Below, in pieces: positions 20,620 to 28,152 of a DNA stretch of 49,752 bases. This stretch comes from a virus. The notes beneath the pieces are model-generated. The model worked only from the letters and a program-made list of their open reading frames with translations, did not search any database and was not told where the DNA came from. How positions within the stretch are numbered: position 1 is the first letter of the stretch; each line of letters starts with the position of its first letter. Location: the IMG/VR virus record IMGVR_UViG_3300035698_006516, positions 1-49,752 of that record; one strand, given 5' to 3'. Both the position numbers and the translations under genes were made by a program.

Positions 20620-21612
20620 TTAGAAGAATTCCATTCCAATGGTACTCTTAATCAATAGTCGGTCATTCATATCTTGGTCAAGAATATACAGAAATGAAAT
20701 ATTTGCTCCATATATTGACGGGATATTACTTTGTAGAACTTGGCTTGCATTTAAAGTTGTACTTAATGGATTAATTCCAATATCTAATCCTGCGCCTAAT
20801 CCATTATGCAATACTATTGGAACTATTGGAGTAGCGTTCAAATTCTCTCCTGGCTTAATCTTAATTGGAATAGTTTCAGTAGCTACAAAGTTCATAATGC
20901 TATTATTTCCAGCATCAACTACATCTACGATATATATGGTAAATTCTTGATTTAATGCTGGAGGAACGTTTGCGTCAAAATTTAAAACTAATTGGAACTC
21001 GGTTATAACTCCGAAGGCACTAATTCCATCATATACAAAATCAGTAGATGGTGCAGTAGACGCTCTAAGTGTTACAAAGATATTTTGATTTGATCCAGCA
21101 GTAAGTGTAAGTTCAGCAGTTGCTACTGTTGCTGCTGGTGTAAGTTTAACTAATTCAGTAATAACTGTTTCTTTAGATTGAATACTTCCAGAAGTAACTT
21201 CAACCATCTCATTAAATACTGCTGGTCCATTAACCGTAGCTGAATCGTTTATAGTTAAAGTATTAACATCAAGTATTTCTGCATCAATATCAATATCTAC
21301 TGTCAATTTATCAACATTTAAAACAGATTCATTGTTTCCATTTTTGCTTAATCTTGCAATAATAGCAGATGGCGTTCCTGTTTGAAATATGAACCCAGTT
21401 TCCTCCATTATTACTGAAGTAGCACGGATATAATTTATTGCATTAGCAGTACCTATAGATAGAGTATTTAGATCAATCTCAAGGTTATTTATGAGATCTT
21501 CTAATAGATCTTGAATTAAAAGATCATTTGCGTTACTTTTACTACCAATATCAGGAATAAAATCCGACATTAATATCTCTTGCAAAGGTAATGAAACAGG
21601 TGAGAACGCCAT
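20620..21612 (-). CDS. Beta-rich tail/baseplate accessory protein
   Basis: The protein has 330 residues. The N-terminus (SLPLQEILMSDFIPDIG) is followed by a helical segment (DLLIQDLLEDLINNLEIDLN). A fibre-like run with heptad-spaced valines comes next (VLNVDKLTVDIDIDAEILDV). The C-terminal half is beta-rich (NIFVTLRAS, TEFQLVLNFDANVP). Such a layout suits a short trimeric spike or a baseplate connector. A GAATAAATAA late box lies 21 nt before the ATG, so this gene probably heads its own late transcript. The family was not recognised. Confidence 0.5.
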   Translation of the reverse strand: MAFSPVSLPLQEILMSDFIPDIGSKSNANDLLIQDLLEDLINNLEIDLNTLSIGTANAINYIRATSVIMEETGFIFQTGTPSAIIARLSKNGNNESVLNVDKLTVDIDIDAEILDVNTLTINDSATVNGPAVFNEMVEVTSGSIQSKETVITELVKLTPAATVATAELTLTAGSNQNIFVTLRASTAPSTDFVYDGISAFGVITEFQLVLNFDANVPPALNQEFTIYIVDVVDAGNNSIMNFVATETIPIKIKPGENLNATPIVPIVLHNGLGAGLDIGINPLSTTLNASQVLQSNIPSIYGANISFLYILDQDMNDRLLIKSTIGMEFF

Positions 21613-21632
21613 GTATGTATAATTATTTGTAG

Positions 21633-21642
21633 TTATTTATTC
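21633..21642 (-). promoter_or_regulatory. Late promoter-like box GAATAAATAA
   Basis: GAATAAATAA on the minus strand, 21 nt before the start at 21612. It overlaps the end of the upstream wedge gene, as T4 late promoters often overlap genes. Confidence 0.6.
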
Positions 21643-24600
21643 TTATTGCCCTCGTTCCTTCAATAATCTTATTTTTCTATTATTGAGTCGAGTCTCTATT
21701 TCTCCTATATATGTTCGTTTGTCTAATACTCGAATAAAATTAGGTATTTCAGATGTATATTGAGTTCCACGATTATCAAAGGTGTCAACCTTTAATGTAA
21801 AGTTACCAAGATCTTTGAATTTCCATACAAAGAATGGCACGCTTTTAGCCCTAACTATCTCTTCTCCAGTCTCAGTAACAGTTAGAGTCCAGACGAAATC
21901 ATTTTTTCCATCAAGATTATTAATAACGAAGTGAACTATTGCATTTTCAGGCACAGCAAATGTGCTTTCAAATATCTTAGTATCAGTTAAATTGAAAGCA
22001 TTCATATCGATAATTGTTGGAAGATGACCGGTTTGAACATCGTCTTCAAATTTCCAATATTTCTTTTCTTGCCAGAACATAGGATCTTGAACAGCTCCTG
22101 ATAATACATCACTAGTTTTAGCTAATAGGAACATAGTCTCATCATCGAAGACTGGAGATATTGATTTCATCCAATCGATTAATTGCGAAGTATGAGTTTT
22201 TCTTGGGAGAAAAAATGTATACTTATCACCACTTATGTTTCCACTACCTGGTGAAGGAGACGTTGGACTTAATCCGCCATACTTGTCTAATATGTGGTAC
22301 ATCTCTTTACTGAAATATTCAGCTTGAGCATGTATTATATATTGTTCATCTGAATGTCTACCATCAATTATCTCATAATTAAAGAGTCTAATTCCTGGAT
22401 GATCACTGTCATTTAACAGATCGACTAGTTCTTCTAAAGTATTAAATTCAGGCATTACATAATCTGAGAATAATGAGAGCTTTATACTTTTTCCAGGAAC
22501 AGGATTCTGTAAGTAGAAACCAGCATTAAAATCTCCTAAATGAACTAGGTTAGCAATACGTAACCAATATAGATCCCCAATAGCAACATCTCTCATATCA
22601 TTTAAAGTAAGAGGGGTGTCGTTTTCACCAAGTCCCCAATATCTTTTCTTAGGATGATCTTGAGCAGGATCATTAAATGCAACATATTCATTAATTTCAG
22701 TATCCCATAAGTCTACATCATTGATATGTTGACCCATTCCATAACGAGTCATATACATTGGAAGCCACTCCATGAGATTTTTATATACATCTACTTTAAA
22801 TGCTGCTTCTTCTGCATCTAATACATTTACTTTTGGATAATATAAGTATGATGTTCCAAAATCTTGAAGTTGAACATTAGCTAGATTTTCTATACTATAT
22901 TCGAATTTATCTTCTAGTCTAGTGTATGCTACTATTTGAGGTCGTTGATCATTTTGTACAGTTAGTAATTTACTCCATATACTAGTATGACCACCAAAAT
23001 CAGTAACTTGCATAGTTACTCGATATTCTCCTGCGTATGGAAGGAAGTGAGCTAATTGAAATAAATCAATAACTTTTCCTCGATATTCGAAGTTATATGG
23101 TTGTGGTGAGTTTTTAGTTATCTTCCAGACAATTTCATAATTATTACGATAGCCTATATTTTCAGCAGTCCAATATGGAGGTAATCCTGGAGCAATCTCG
23201 TCTAAATCATTAATTTGAACTCCTCTGAATCCGAAGATGTCTAAAGCTTCTAAATCAAATGTTAATACTACTGGTGCTCCAATAATTCTTTCTGGATCAT
23301 CACCGAATTCCCAAGATAATCTAGCATTTAGATTTGGCATTCTTTGATCTCTAATCTGCTTGTAATACTCTTGAATGTTTGCTTTAATTTTAGCATTCTC
23401 TGCTTTTGGATAACGTTGACCGCCTTCAAATGGATCCATAGACTCATCATTATTGACTCTAGCAACTCCAAAATCTTGTCCAGTAACATCTACTCTTCTA
23501 TAAAACGGATAAAGGTTCCTTAAGGTTAGATCCACATTCTTGTCCGGGTATATACCTACATCGGCGCGTTCATTTATATTATATTCAATTATTGATACGT
23601 TGTCTTGCCAAGCACTAATTGTATATTTCTGAAAGTAAATAAATTCTCCAATAAGATCCTTGATTTTTACATTGATTGGTAGAAACTCTTGCTTAAGCTT
23701 CTTATCAAGCATATTTAGTTTGTAGAATATTTCATCAACTGTAAATTCAGTAGTCTCTTCAATAATTGGGATGCCATCATCGTCGTAATTTCCAGACTCT
23801 CTGGTAAATTGATAAGCTAATGCTAAGAATTCAGTTTTCTTGAACTGTCTTCCATGTTTTAATCCTTTATGTTTATCATTAAGATCAAGAGTATCAATTA
23901 CTCCATCATCTAAGTAATCACTAATATCAACAAGAGTCATCTTCTCAAAATATGAAGATTTCGGATTCACATTCTTCCAATACTCTTTTACTTTTAAAAC
24001 ATCTTTGTACCCAAGAAGATCGATGATATTCTTAAGTCCCTTATACGTTCCTACATATGGGTAAATATGTTCTTTATTGACTAGAAGTTCTTTACGTATT
24101 TGATTTAGGTCAGCATAATTAGGAATAGCTTCTCTAATATTATAATCCTTCAAAATATTAGCATCAGTTCTAAGGAATTTAATACCGAAATTATCTCCCC
24201 ATATTCTGAATCGATCATCTTCTTCTATTCCTTCTCCGTAGAATGAGATTTTACCCAGTAATTCTTTATTTCCTAAAACATCGGTAGTATATATGTTTAA
24301 GACACGAGTGTATTTTATTTCTTGACTTGGACTAAATCCAATATTAATTTGAAATGCTGCTGAAATATCTAATACTCCAGTGCCGGTTGGATTAATATCT
24401 TCATATCTAAGAGTATATGAGTCTAGTCGATTTATAAACTGTTGATTTAATTCAATATCTCGATTGACTTCATATATGAAAAAGATGTCTTCATTCTCAA
24501 TAGACTCCCATTCTAAAACAATACTTGTTCCTGGATATAATGTAGGGTGTTTATAGACTCCATTGTCTTCTTCTATTAAAAAGATATTCTCATTATCAAA

Positions 24601-24711
24601 CAAATAAGTAGAAATCCCTTCGAAGTAAATAGTTCCTTCATATATATCAAGATCAGGGTTTAACTGAAAATTTAAGTTATCTCCATTCTTATCAAAAAAT
24701 AATACAGCCAT
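21643..24711 (-). CDS. Baseplate wedge protein, gp7-like segment, with PKD/Ig-like domains
   Basis: The protein has 1022 residues, close to T4 gp7 (1032). Residues 183-245 hold the pattern seen in gp7 and in tail protein I of simpler phages: a helical block (LNQIRKELLVNKEHIYPYVG) followed by TYKGLKNIIDLLGYKDVLKV, comparable with gp7 STKGIEASYKFLFKVLYNEE. Around residues 540-605 there is a PKD/Ig-like module (GEYRVTMQVTDFGGHTSIWS), and another near 930-1000 (LGNFTLKVDTFDNRGTQYTS). These are frequent in surface and virion proteins of Bacteroidota and their phages. A GATAAATAA late box lies 19 nt before the ATG. The wedge assignment rests on the short gp7-like block, length and context. Confidence 0.5.
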   Translation of the reverse strand: MAVLFFDKNGDNLNFQLNPDLDIYEGTIYFEGISTYLFDNENIFLIEEDNGVYKHPTLYPGTSIVLEWESIENEDIFFIYEVNRDIELNQQFINRLDSYTLRYEDINPTGTGVLDISAAFQINIGFSPSQEIKYTRVLNIYTTDVLGNKELLGKISFYGEGIEEDDRFRIWGDNFGIKFLRTDANILKDYNIREAIPNYADLNQIRKELLVNKEHIYPYVGTYKGLKNIIDLLGYKDVLKVKEYWKNVNPKSSYFEKMTLVDISDYLDDGVIDTLDLNDKHKGLKHGRQFKKTEFLALAYQFTRESGNYDDDGIPIIEETTEFTVDEIFYKLNMLDKKLKQEFLPINVKIKDLIGEFIYFQKYTISAWQDNVSIIEYNINERADVGIYPDKNVDLTLRNLYPFYRRVDVTGQDFGVARVNNDESMDPFEGGQRYPKAENAKIKANIQEYYKQIRDQRMPNLNARLSWEFGDDPERIIGAPVVLTFDLEALDIFGFRGVQINDLDEIAPGLPPYWTAENIGYRNNYEIVWKITKNSPQPYNFEYRGKVIDLFQLAHFLPYAGEYRVTMQVTDFGGHTSIWSKLLTVQNDQRPQIVAYTRLEDKFEYSIENLANVQLQDFGTSYLYYPKVNVLDAEEAAFKVDVYKNLMEWLPMYMTRYGMGQHINDVDLWDTEINEYVAFNDPAQDHPKKRYWGLGENDTPLTLNDMRDVAIGDLYWLRIANLVHLGDFNAGFYLQNPVPGKSIKLSLFSDYVMPEFNTLEELVDLLNDSDHPGIRLFNYEIIDGRHSDEQYIIHAQAEYFSKEMYHILDKYGGLSPTSPSPGSGNISGDKYTFFLPRKTHTSQLIDWMKSISPVFDDETMFLLAKTSDVLSGAVQDPMFWQEKKYWKFEDDVQTGHLPTIIDMNAFNLTDTKIFESTFAVPENAIVHFVINNLDGKNDFVWTLTVTETGEEIVRAKSVPFFVWKFKDLGNFTLKVDTFDNRGTQYTSEIPNFIRVLDKRTYIGEIETRLNNRKIRLLKERGQ

Positions 24712-24729
24712 TAAATAATGCTATTTAGA

Positions 24730-24738
24730 TTATTTATC
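24730..24738 (-). promoter_or_regulatory. Late promoter-like box GATAAATAA
   Basis: GATAAATAA on the minus strand, 19 nt before the start at 24711. It overlaps the stop codon of the late sigma factor gene and fits the constant 19-22 nt spacing seen elsewhere. Confidence 0.65.
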
Positions 24739-25135
24739 AGATAGTATAGATCGTGCTATCACCGCTCATATTAAGTGAAATAAACTCGAGCTTATCTTCT
24801 TTATCTAATCCTGTTTTCTTATGGATCTGCTTCCATTCTTTAGCATATCCGTTTTTACACATTTGAGTAAAGTAAGCAAAAGCATTCGGGTTTTCATATT
24901 TAGTATGATCAAATCCTCTCCAATATTTTACACAGTCATATAAAGCAGATTGGATACAATCTTCTCTATCTCTGTAATCTTCGTAGTATAGTCTATCAAC
25001 AGCTCTAGTAGCGAGTGCGACAAAACAGGAAACAGCAAAGTCATTTAATTTATCAGCTTTTTTACATTCGATGATAGAAGCAGTGAATTCTTTGTTGTTC
25101 ACATAGTGCTTGTCACCTCTTTTCTTTCTGGCCAT
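24737..25135 (-). CDS. 55: Late transcription sigma factor, gp55-like
   Basis: The 132-residue protein matches T4 gp55 in its core. HYVNNKEFTASIIECK corresponds to NYVNNKELLQAIIDWK. The block DREDCIQSALYDCVKYWRGF followed by DHTKYENPNAFAYFTQMCKN corresponds to the gp55 region [20 protein letters not shown]. gp55 replaces the host sigma factor and directs RNA polymerase to late promoters with the box TATAAATA. The protein is shorter than T4 gp55 (185) because it lacks most of the C-terminal part. The C-terminal sliding-clamp-binding motif of T4 is not obvious; the end reads LEFISLNMSGDSTIYTI. It lies 10 nt after the RuvC-like gene. Late boxes of the expected type occur before many virion genes here, which supports the call. 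Confidence 0.85.
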   Translation of the reverse strand: MARKKRGDKHYVNNKEFTASIIECKKADKLNDFAVSCFVALATRAVDRLYYEDYRDREDCIQSALYDCVKYWRGFDHTKYENPNAFAYFTQMCKNGYAKEWKQIHKKTGLDKEDKLEFISLNMSGDSTIYTI

Positions 25136-25145
25136 TCATATTTGA

Positions 25146-25805
25146 TTATTTTAAGAGTTTGTACAATTGAGCTATGCCTAAATAAGCATCAATCATATCT
25201 ATTATAGGGGATAAAACTATCCCTTTACTATTAGTTACCCAATCTTCATTCTTTAAAAGTTTATAAAGATCTGATTTCTTTGCGCTTGGTATGATAGGAT
25301 CTTGAATAAAGGCCTCAACTACTTCTACTTTGCTGGCATTGCCTTTACAATTAATTGCATTCTTCAAAGTTCCTGGACTAAAGACGAAAAACTTGTCTAA
25401 ATCTCCTTTGAGTAATTTGTACAATTCATTTTTAAGTATTCCTGTTGATTGAGACAAGTCTACTAAAGAGTTTCCACTAGATCCAAAGGATACTCCTTCT
25501 AAGCAGATGACTAGATCATCATCGCCTACTTCATTTTTAATCTCTTTGATTAGAGTTCCGACTAATTCGAAGTAATTAGCCATTTTAATTCTTTCAGTCA
25601 CATGATATTGATCATCTTTTTTACGACGAGTTTTAGTTGTGAAAATATTTAAGTCTTTATATCTATGATTGACAAGGTCGTAGTAGCCTGCATTTTTCTT
25701 AGTGGTACTAGTGTTTACACCAGCTATCCACTTAAAAGATTTGAAATCTCTACATACACATACTCCTGGAAATAGTATTGAAAAATCTATACTTATAATT
25801 GTCAT
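25146..25805 (-). CDS. RuvC-like Holliday junction resolvase
   Basis: The 219-residue protein has the RNase H fold signature of RuvC. The first acidic residue is D7 in ISIDFS, the second is E103 in VICLEGVSFG, and the last pair is D203/D206 in IIDMIDAYLG. The segment CKGNASKVEVVEAF (about residues 153-166) corresponds to the basic G-x-A-x-K-x-x-V stretch of RuvC family members. RuvC-type enzymes cut four-way junctions symmetrically. In a T4-like phage this would debranch replicating DNA before packaging, a role held in T4 by the unrelated gp49 endonuclease VII. It is the first gene of the minus-strand series, followed 10 nt later by the late sigma gene. A late box lies 64 nt upstream. Confidence 0.8.
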   Translation of the reverse strand: MTIISIDFSILFPGVCVCRDFKSFKWIAGVNTSTTKKNAGYYDLVNHRYKDLNIFTTKTRRKKDDQYHVTERIKMANYFELVGTLIKEIKNEVGDDDLVICLEGVSFGSSGNSLVDLSQSTGILKNELYKLLKGDLDKFFVFSPGTLKNAINCKGNASKVEVVEAFIQDPIIPSAKKSDLYKLLKNEDWVTNSKGIVLSPIIDMIDAYLGIAQLYKLLK

Positions 25806-25868
25806 TCATGTTTGATAATTTTATCAATAAGTATTGTACTCTATTTCTGAAAAGAGTTTTTCCTGTAT

Positions 25869-25877
25869 TTATTTATC
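25869..25877 (-). promoter_or_regulatory. Late promoter-like box GATAAATAA
   Basis: GATAAATAA on the minus strand (within AGATAAATAAATAC), 64 nt before the resolvase start at 25805. The spacing is longer than for the other late boxes, so a longer leader is implied. Confidence 0.5.
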
Positions 25878-26025
25878 TAAGAAAGTAAAAACCATGGCTC
25901 CGTGTCAAGTACAATAAGGGTGGTAAGGGCTGGGCTTGGTACTACTAAGACCCCTAGTTTTTTTTAACCCCTCAGTTTTTATCCCTAGTAGTGCGCCAGG
26001 TGCGGACGGGATGACTTTCTCCCCC
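25878..26025. other. GC-richer non-coding divergence region with hairpin and CCCCT repeats
   Basis: This stretch between the divergent minus-strand late and plus-strand early genes has no convincing coding frame. It is visibly richer in G and C than the rest of the window. Arms GTACTACTA (25939-25947) and TAGTAGTGC (25986-25994) can pair, with one G-U. The loop holds two copies of ACCCCT(C)AGTTTTT (from about 25949 and 25967), and a third partial copy (CCCTAGT) begins at 25983. Possible roles are a structured leader or non-coding RNA, a terminator for one strand, or a replication or packaging site; none is proven. Confidence 0.4.
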
Positions 26026-26060
26026 AATAGTTTACTTTTGTCATATGAATAGTGTATAGT
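26026..26060 (+). promoter_or_regulatory. Early promoter with AATAGT direct repeat
   Basis: The block AATAGTTTACTTT (26026-26038) is followed by a second AATAGT at 26048. TTTACT (26031-26036) and TATAGT (26055-26060), 18 nt apart, resemble -35 and -10 boxes. The same 13-nt block recurs at 29513 before the exonuclease gene, which makes a chance match unlikely. Confidence 0.55.
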
Positions 26061-26067
26061 AAGATTA

Positions 26068-26538
26068 ATGAAAAAATTACAACACGCTTGGAATATCCTA
26101 TCTGGAAAAGTACCAAAGAACAGAACAATAATTCTTAATCAGATTAAAACTCCTGATGGAACTATTATCAAATCTCTTCATCGACATGATTTCGTCCAAT
26201 ATAAGGACAAAAATGGTCATGTATATATGGTAGATGGAGGAACAGATTATCTACGTAGAAATAAAATCGATGAGGCAGCACCATATACTGAGTTGTCTAT
26301 TTATGACGATGCACCATTCTCATTAATACGTCAATACTATTGTAGAGGAGGTCGTGGAAAGAATAACGATCAACCTCTTACTTGGGTTCCACTTGAGAAA
26401 ATGAGTGATGACTGGTTACAAGCCTGTATTGAGTATAATGATGAGAGAGGATTAGGTGACAGTTTCGCTAGTGCTCAATACAAACGTGAAGTAGTATATC
26501 GCCTTGCAAATAAAATAACTGTAACTGACTTATCATGA
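26068..26538 (+). CDS. Conserved phage-type hypothetical protein, early operon
   Basis: The protein has 156 residues. Its central block, SLHRHDFVQYKDKNG followed by MVDGGTDYLRRN, has the look of a conserved family seen in several unrelated phages, but I cannot give it a function. There is no signal peptide or membrane segment. It is the first gene after the divergence region, 8 nt behind a TATAGT box. Its stop overlaps the start of the macrodomain gene (ATGA), so the two are translationally coupled. The histidine and aspartate in RHD and the DGG motif might be catalytic, but this is speculation. Confidence 0.65.
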   Translation: MKKLQHAWNILSGKVPKNRTIILNQIKTPDGTIIKSLHRHDFVQYKDKNGHVYMVDGGTDYLRRNKIDEAAPYTELSIYDDAPFSLIRQYYCRGGRGKNNDQPLTWVPLEKMSDDWLQACIEYNDERGLGDSFASAQYKREVVYRLANKITVTDLS

Positions 26539-27032
26539 TTGGAGTTTATAAAGAGAAAATGGGTAACATCATTACTTCAGGTTTAAATGGAGAATTTGAT
26601 GTAATTGTTCATGGATGTAATTGTTTCTGTACAATGGGAGCCGGTTTGGCCCCTCAAATGGCCAGAGCATTCAAATGCGACACTTTTCCATTGGAACAGC
26701 AGAATCATCGAGGCGATATCAATAAACTTGGATGCATAGATTATAAATATTATGATCTGAAGTCAAAGGACCCTAATCAGGAAGACAAGAGGTTATATGT
26801 AGTAAATGCATATACTCAATATTTCTATGATGCGAAAGCCAAGCCGGTAGATTATGAAGCTATCACTATATGTTTACGTAAAATGAATGTATTATTTGAT
26901 GGAATGCATATCGGATTACCTCAAATTGGAGCAGGATTAGCTGGTGGAAATTGGAAGAAAATCAAAGACATCATAGTGCGAGAATTACATGATTGTCAAG
27001 TAACTGTAATTGTTTACGATAAATTAGCATAA
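26535..27032 (+). CDS. Macrodomain protein (ADP-ribose binding/hydrolase)
   Basis: The 165-residue protein is a single macrodomain. The N-terminal NIITSGLNGEFDVIVHGCNC leads into FCTMGAGLAPQMARAF (about residues 32-47), the nucleotide-binding loop. IGLPQIGAGLAGGNWKKIKD (about residues 125-145) is the second phosphate-binding loop. Macrodomains bind ADP-ribose and often hydrolyse ADP-ribosyl adducts, ADP-ribose 1''-phosphate or O-acetyl-ADP-ribose. It overlaps the upstream gene by 4 nt and the topoisomerase fragment by 1 nt (TAATG), placing it in one early operon. Possible jobs are recycling ADP-ribose products or countering host defence that uses NAD-derived signals or DNA ADP-ribosylation. 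The fold is clear; substrate and role are not. Confidence 0.85.
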   Translation: MIGVYKEKMGNIITSGLNGEFDVIVHGCNCFCTMGAGLAPQMARAFKCDTFPLEQQNHRGDINKLGCIDYKYYDLKSKDPNQEDKRLYVVNAYTQYFYDAKAKPVDYEAITICLRKMNVLFDGMHIGLPQIGAGLAGGNWKKIKDIIVRELHDCQVTVIVYDKLA

Positions 27033-27922
27033 TGGCACTAATATACCTTGGGAAGAACAAGAAGCTTTATCCACACTTTGATGGATTCAAAGGAAAGATC
27101 AAAAAGTATCCTGACAGAGATAAAGGATGGATACTTGAAGGAGAATTCGATTTTGATGACAAAAAAATGGTGATGAAGATCGGTGATCTGCCACCATTGA
27201 TTAAGTATACGACCTTCATAAACCGATTGAACCAAAAACTTGATAGAATTGGTGATCGGTACACAATTACAAACAACTCCAAGAAGATTGTCGATATGAC
27301 TATCAAATGGAGATCCAGAACATCATGGGAAGAAGCAAGAGATACCGTTGAAAAACTAACTAAGGTCGCTGCGATCGAACAGTACATCTTGGTTAAGAAT
27401 GGCACAGCGGTTGAGTATGATAATATTCATGACTACCTTGATGAATTCCGAATCCATAGAGAGCGTGTTATACACATGCAAATGTCATACGATCTAAAGG
27501 TCTATAACGGTGAGTTAGAGTACCTGAAGGCCAAGAAAGTATTTTTGTTGTATATGATGGAGAAGAAGCGTAAAACAGCAGAGATCAAAACCTTCATTAA
27601 GAAGTACACAAATCCAATGATCCGTAGAAGACTTGACTCGATCAAGCTTACTGCATTATCACCAGAGACAGTTAAAGAGGTCGAACAACTTATTATTGAT
27701 ATGATTGCACAGATAAAGGGTCAAGAGAAAACCGTATCAGTTCAATTGACCAAGTGTAAGAAGCTCGAGAAAGGATTTAAGAGTAAGGGCAAGGTATCAC
27801 TTGGTACAGCATTATTTGAAGTTGATACACCATATCAACTTGATGGTATTGATGTCTTCGATGTTGAGGAAGCATTTGATGAAGATGATATGCCATCTGT
27901 GGATGATGATGACTTTGTTTAA
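27032..27922 (+). CDS. C-terminal half of type IIA topoisomerase A-type subunit, gp52-like
   Basis: The 296-residue protein aligns with roughly the last 240 residues of T4 gp52 (442). YPHFDGFKGKIKK followed by an acidic strand and KIGDLPP corresponds to FPEFRGEVVEIDG...ITEIP. The segment AAIEQYILVKNGTAVEYDN, then YLDEFRIHRERVIHMQMSYD, corresponds to the tower and coiled-coil gate (INEKGKLQVYDNV...FVEVRKTYVQKRID). The whole N-terminal part with the winged-helix domain and catalytic tyrosine is absent, and none is encoded upstream, where the macrodomain gene lies. A strongly acidic tail ends the protein (FDEDDMPSVDDDDFV). Codon choice has more C- and G-ending codons than the neighbours. It may be half of a split topoisomerase or a relic. 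Confidence 0.75.
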   Translation: MALIYLGKNKKLYPHFDGFKGKIKKYPDRDKGWILEGEFDFDDKKMVMKIGDLPPLIKYTTFINRLNQKLDRIGDRYTITNNSKKIVDMTIKWRSRTSWEEARDTVEKLTKVAAIEQYILVKNGTAVEYDNIHDYLDEFRIHRERVIHMQMSYDLKVYNGELEYLKAKKVFLLYMMEKKRKTAEIKTFIKKYTNPMIRRRLDSIKLTALSPETVKEVEQLIIDMIAQIKGQEKTVSVQLTKCKKLEKGFKSKGKVSLGTALFEVDTPYQLDGIDVFDVEEAFDEDDMPSVDDDDFV

Positions 27923-27963
27923 ATTTTATTTCTTACATTTGTGTTCTTAACCTTACACTTTAA

Positions 27964-28152
27964 ATGGTAGAAGTAGTAAAAGAAAAGCATCAAGCGATTA
28001 GTGATGCACTCGAAAACAAATTAGGAAAGGACTTTGAATTAAAAGGACTTGAGAAACTTGTATGGTTAACGTATGAATTCATTCATTCCAAACAATTTAA
28101 CTATAAAGAAAAACAAAAAAAATGGAAACAAAAAATCAAATTAAATTGCTAA
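27964..28152 (+). CDS. Small helical protein of unknown function
   Basis: The frame encodes 62 residues, charged and probably helical (KLGKDFELKGLEKLVWLTYE), with a lysine-rich end. Its last 31 nt overlap the start of the repeat-protein gene in another frame. No Shine-Dalgarno sequence is present, as usual here. The position 41 nt after the topoisomerase fragment and the overlap suggest a genuine coupled gene, but its short length keeps confidence moderate. No family was recognised. Confidence 0.45.
   Translation: MVEVVKEKHQAISDALENKLGKDFELKGLEKLVWLTYEFIHSKQFNYKEKQKKWKQKIKLNC

Noticed and set aside
26068-27032. A DarTG-like toxin-antitoxin pair, with the macrodomain as antitoxin
   Set aside because: The neighbouring unknown protein shows no ADP-ribosyltransferase motif, so no toxin partner is visible.
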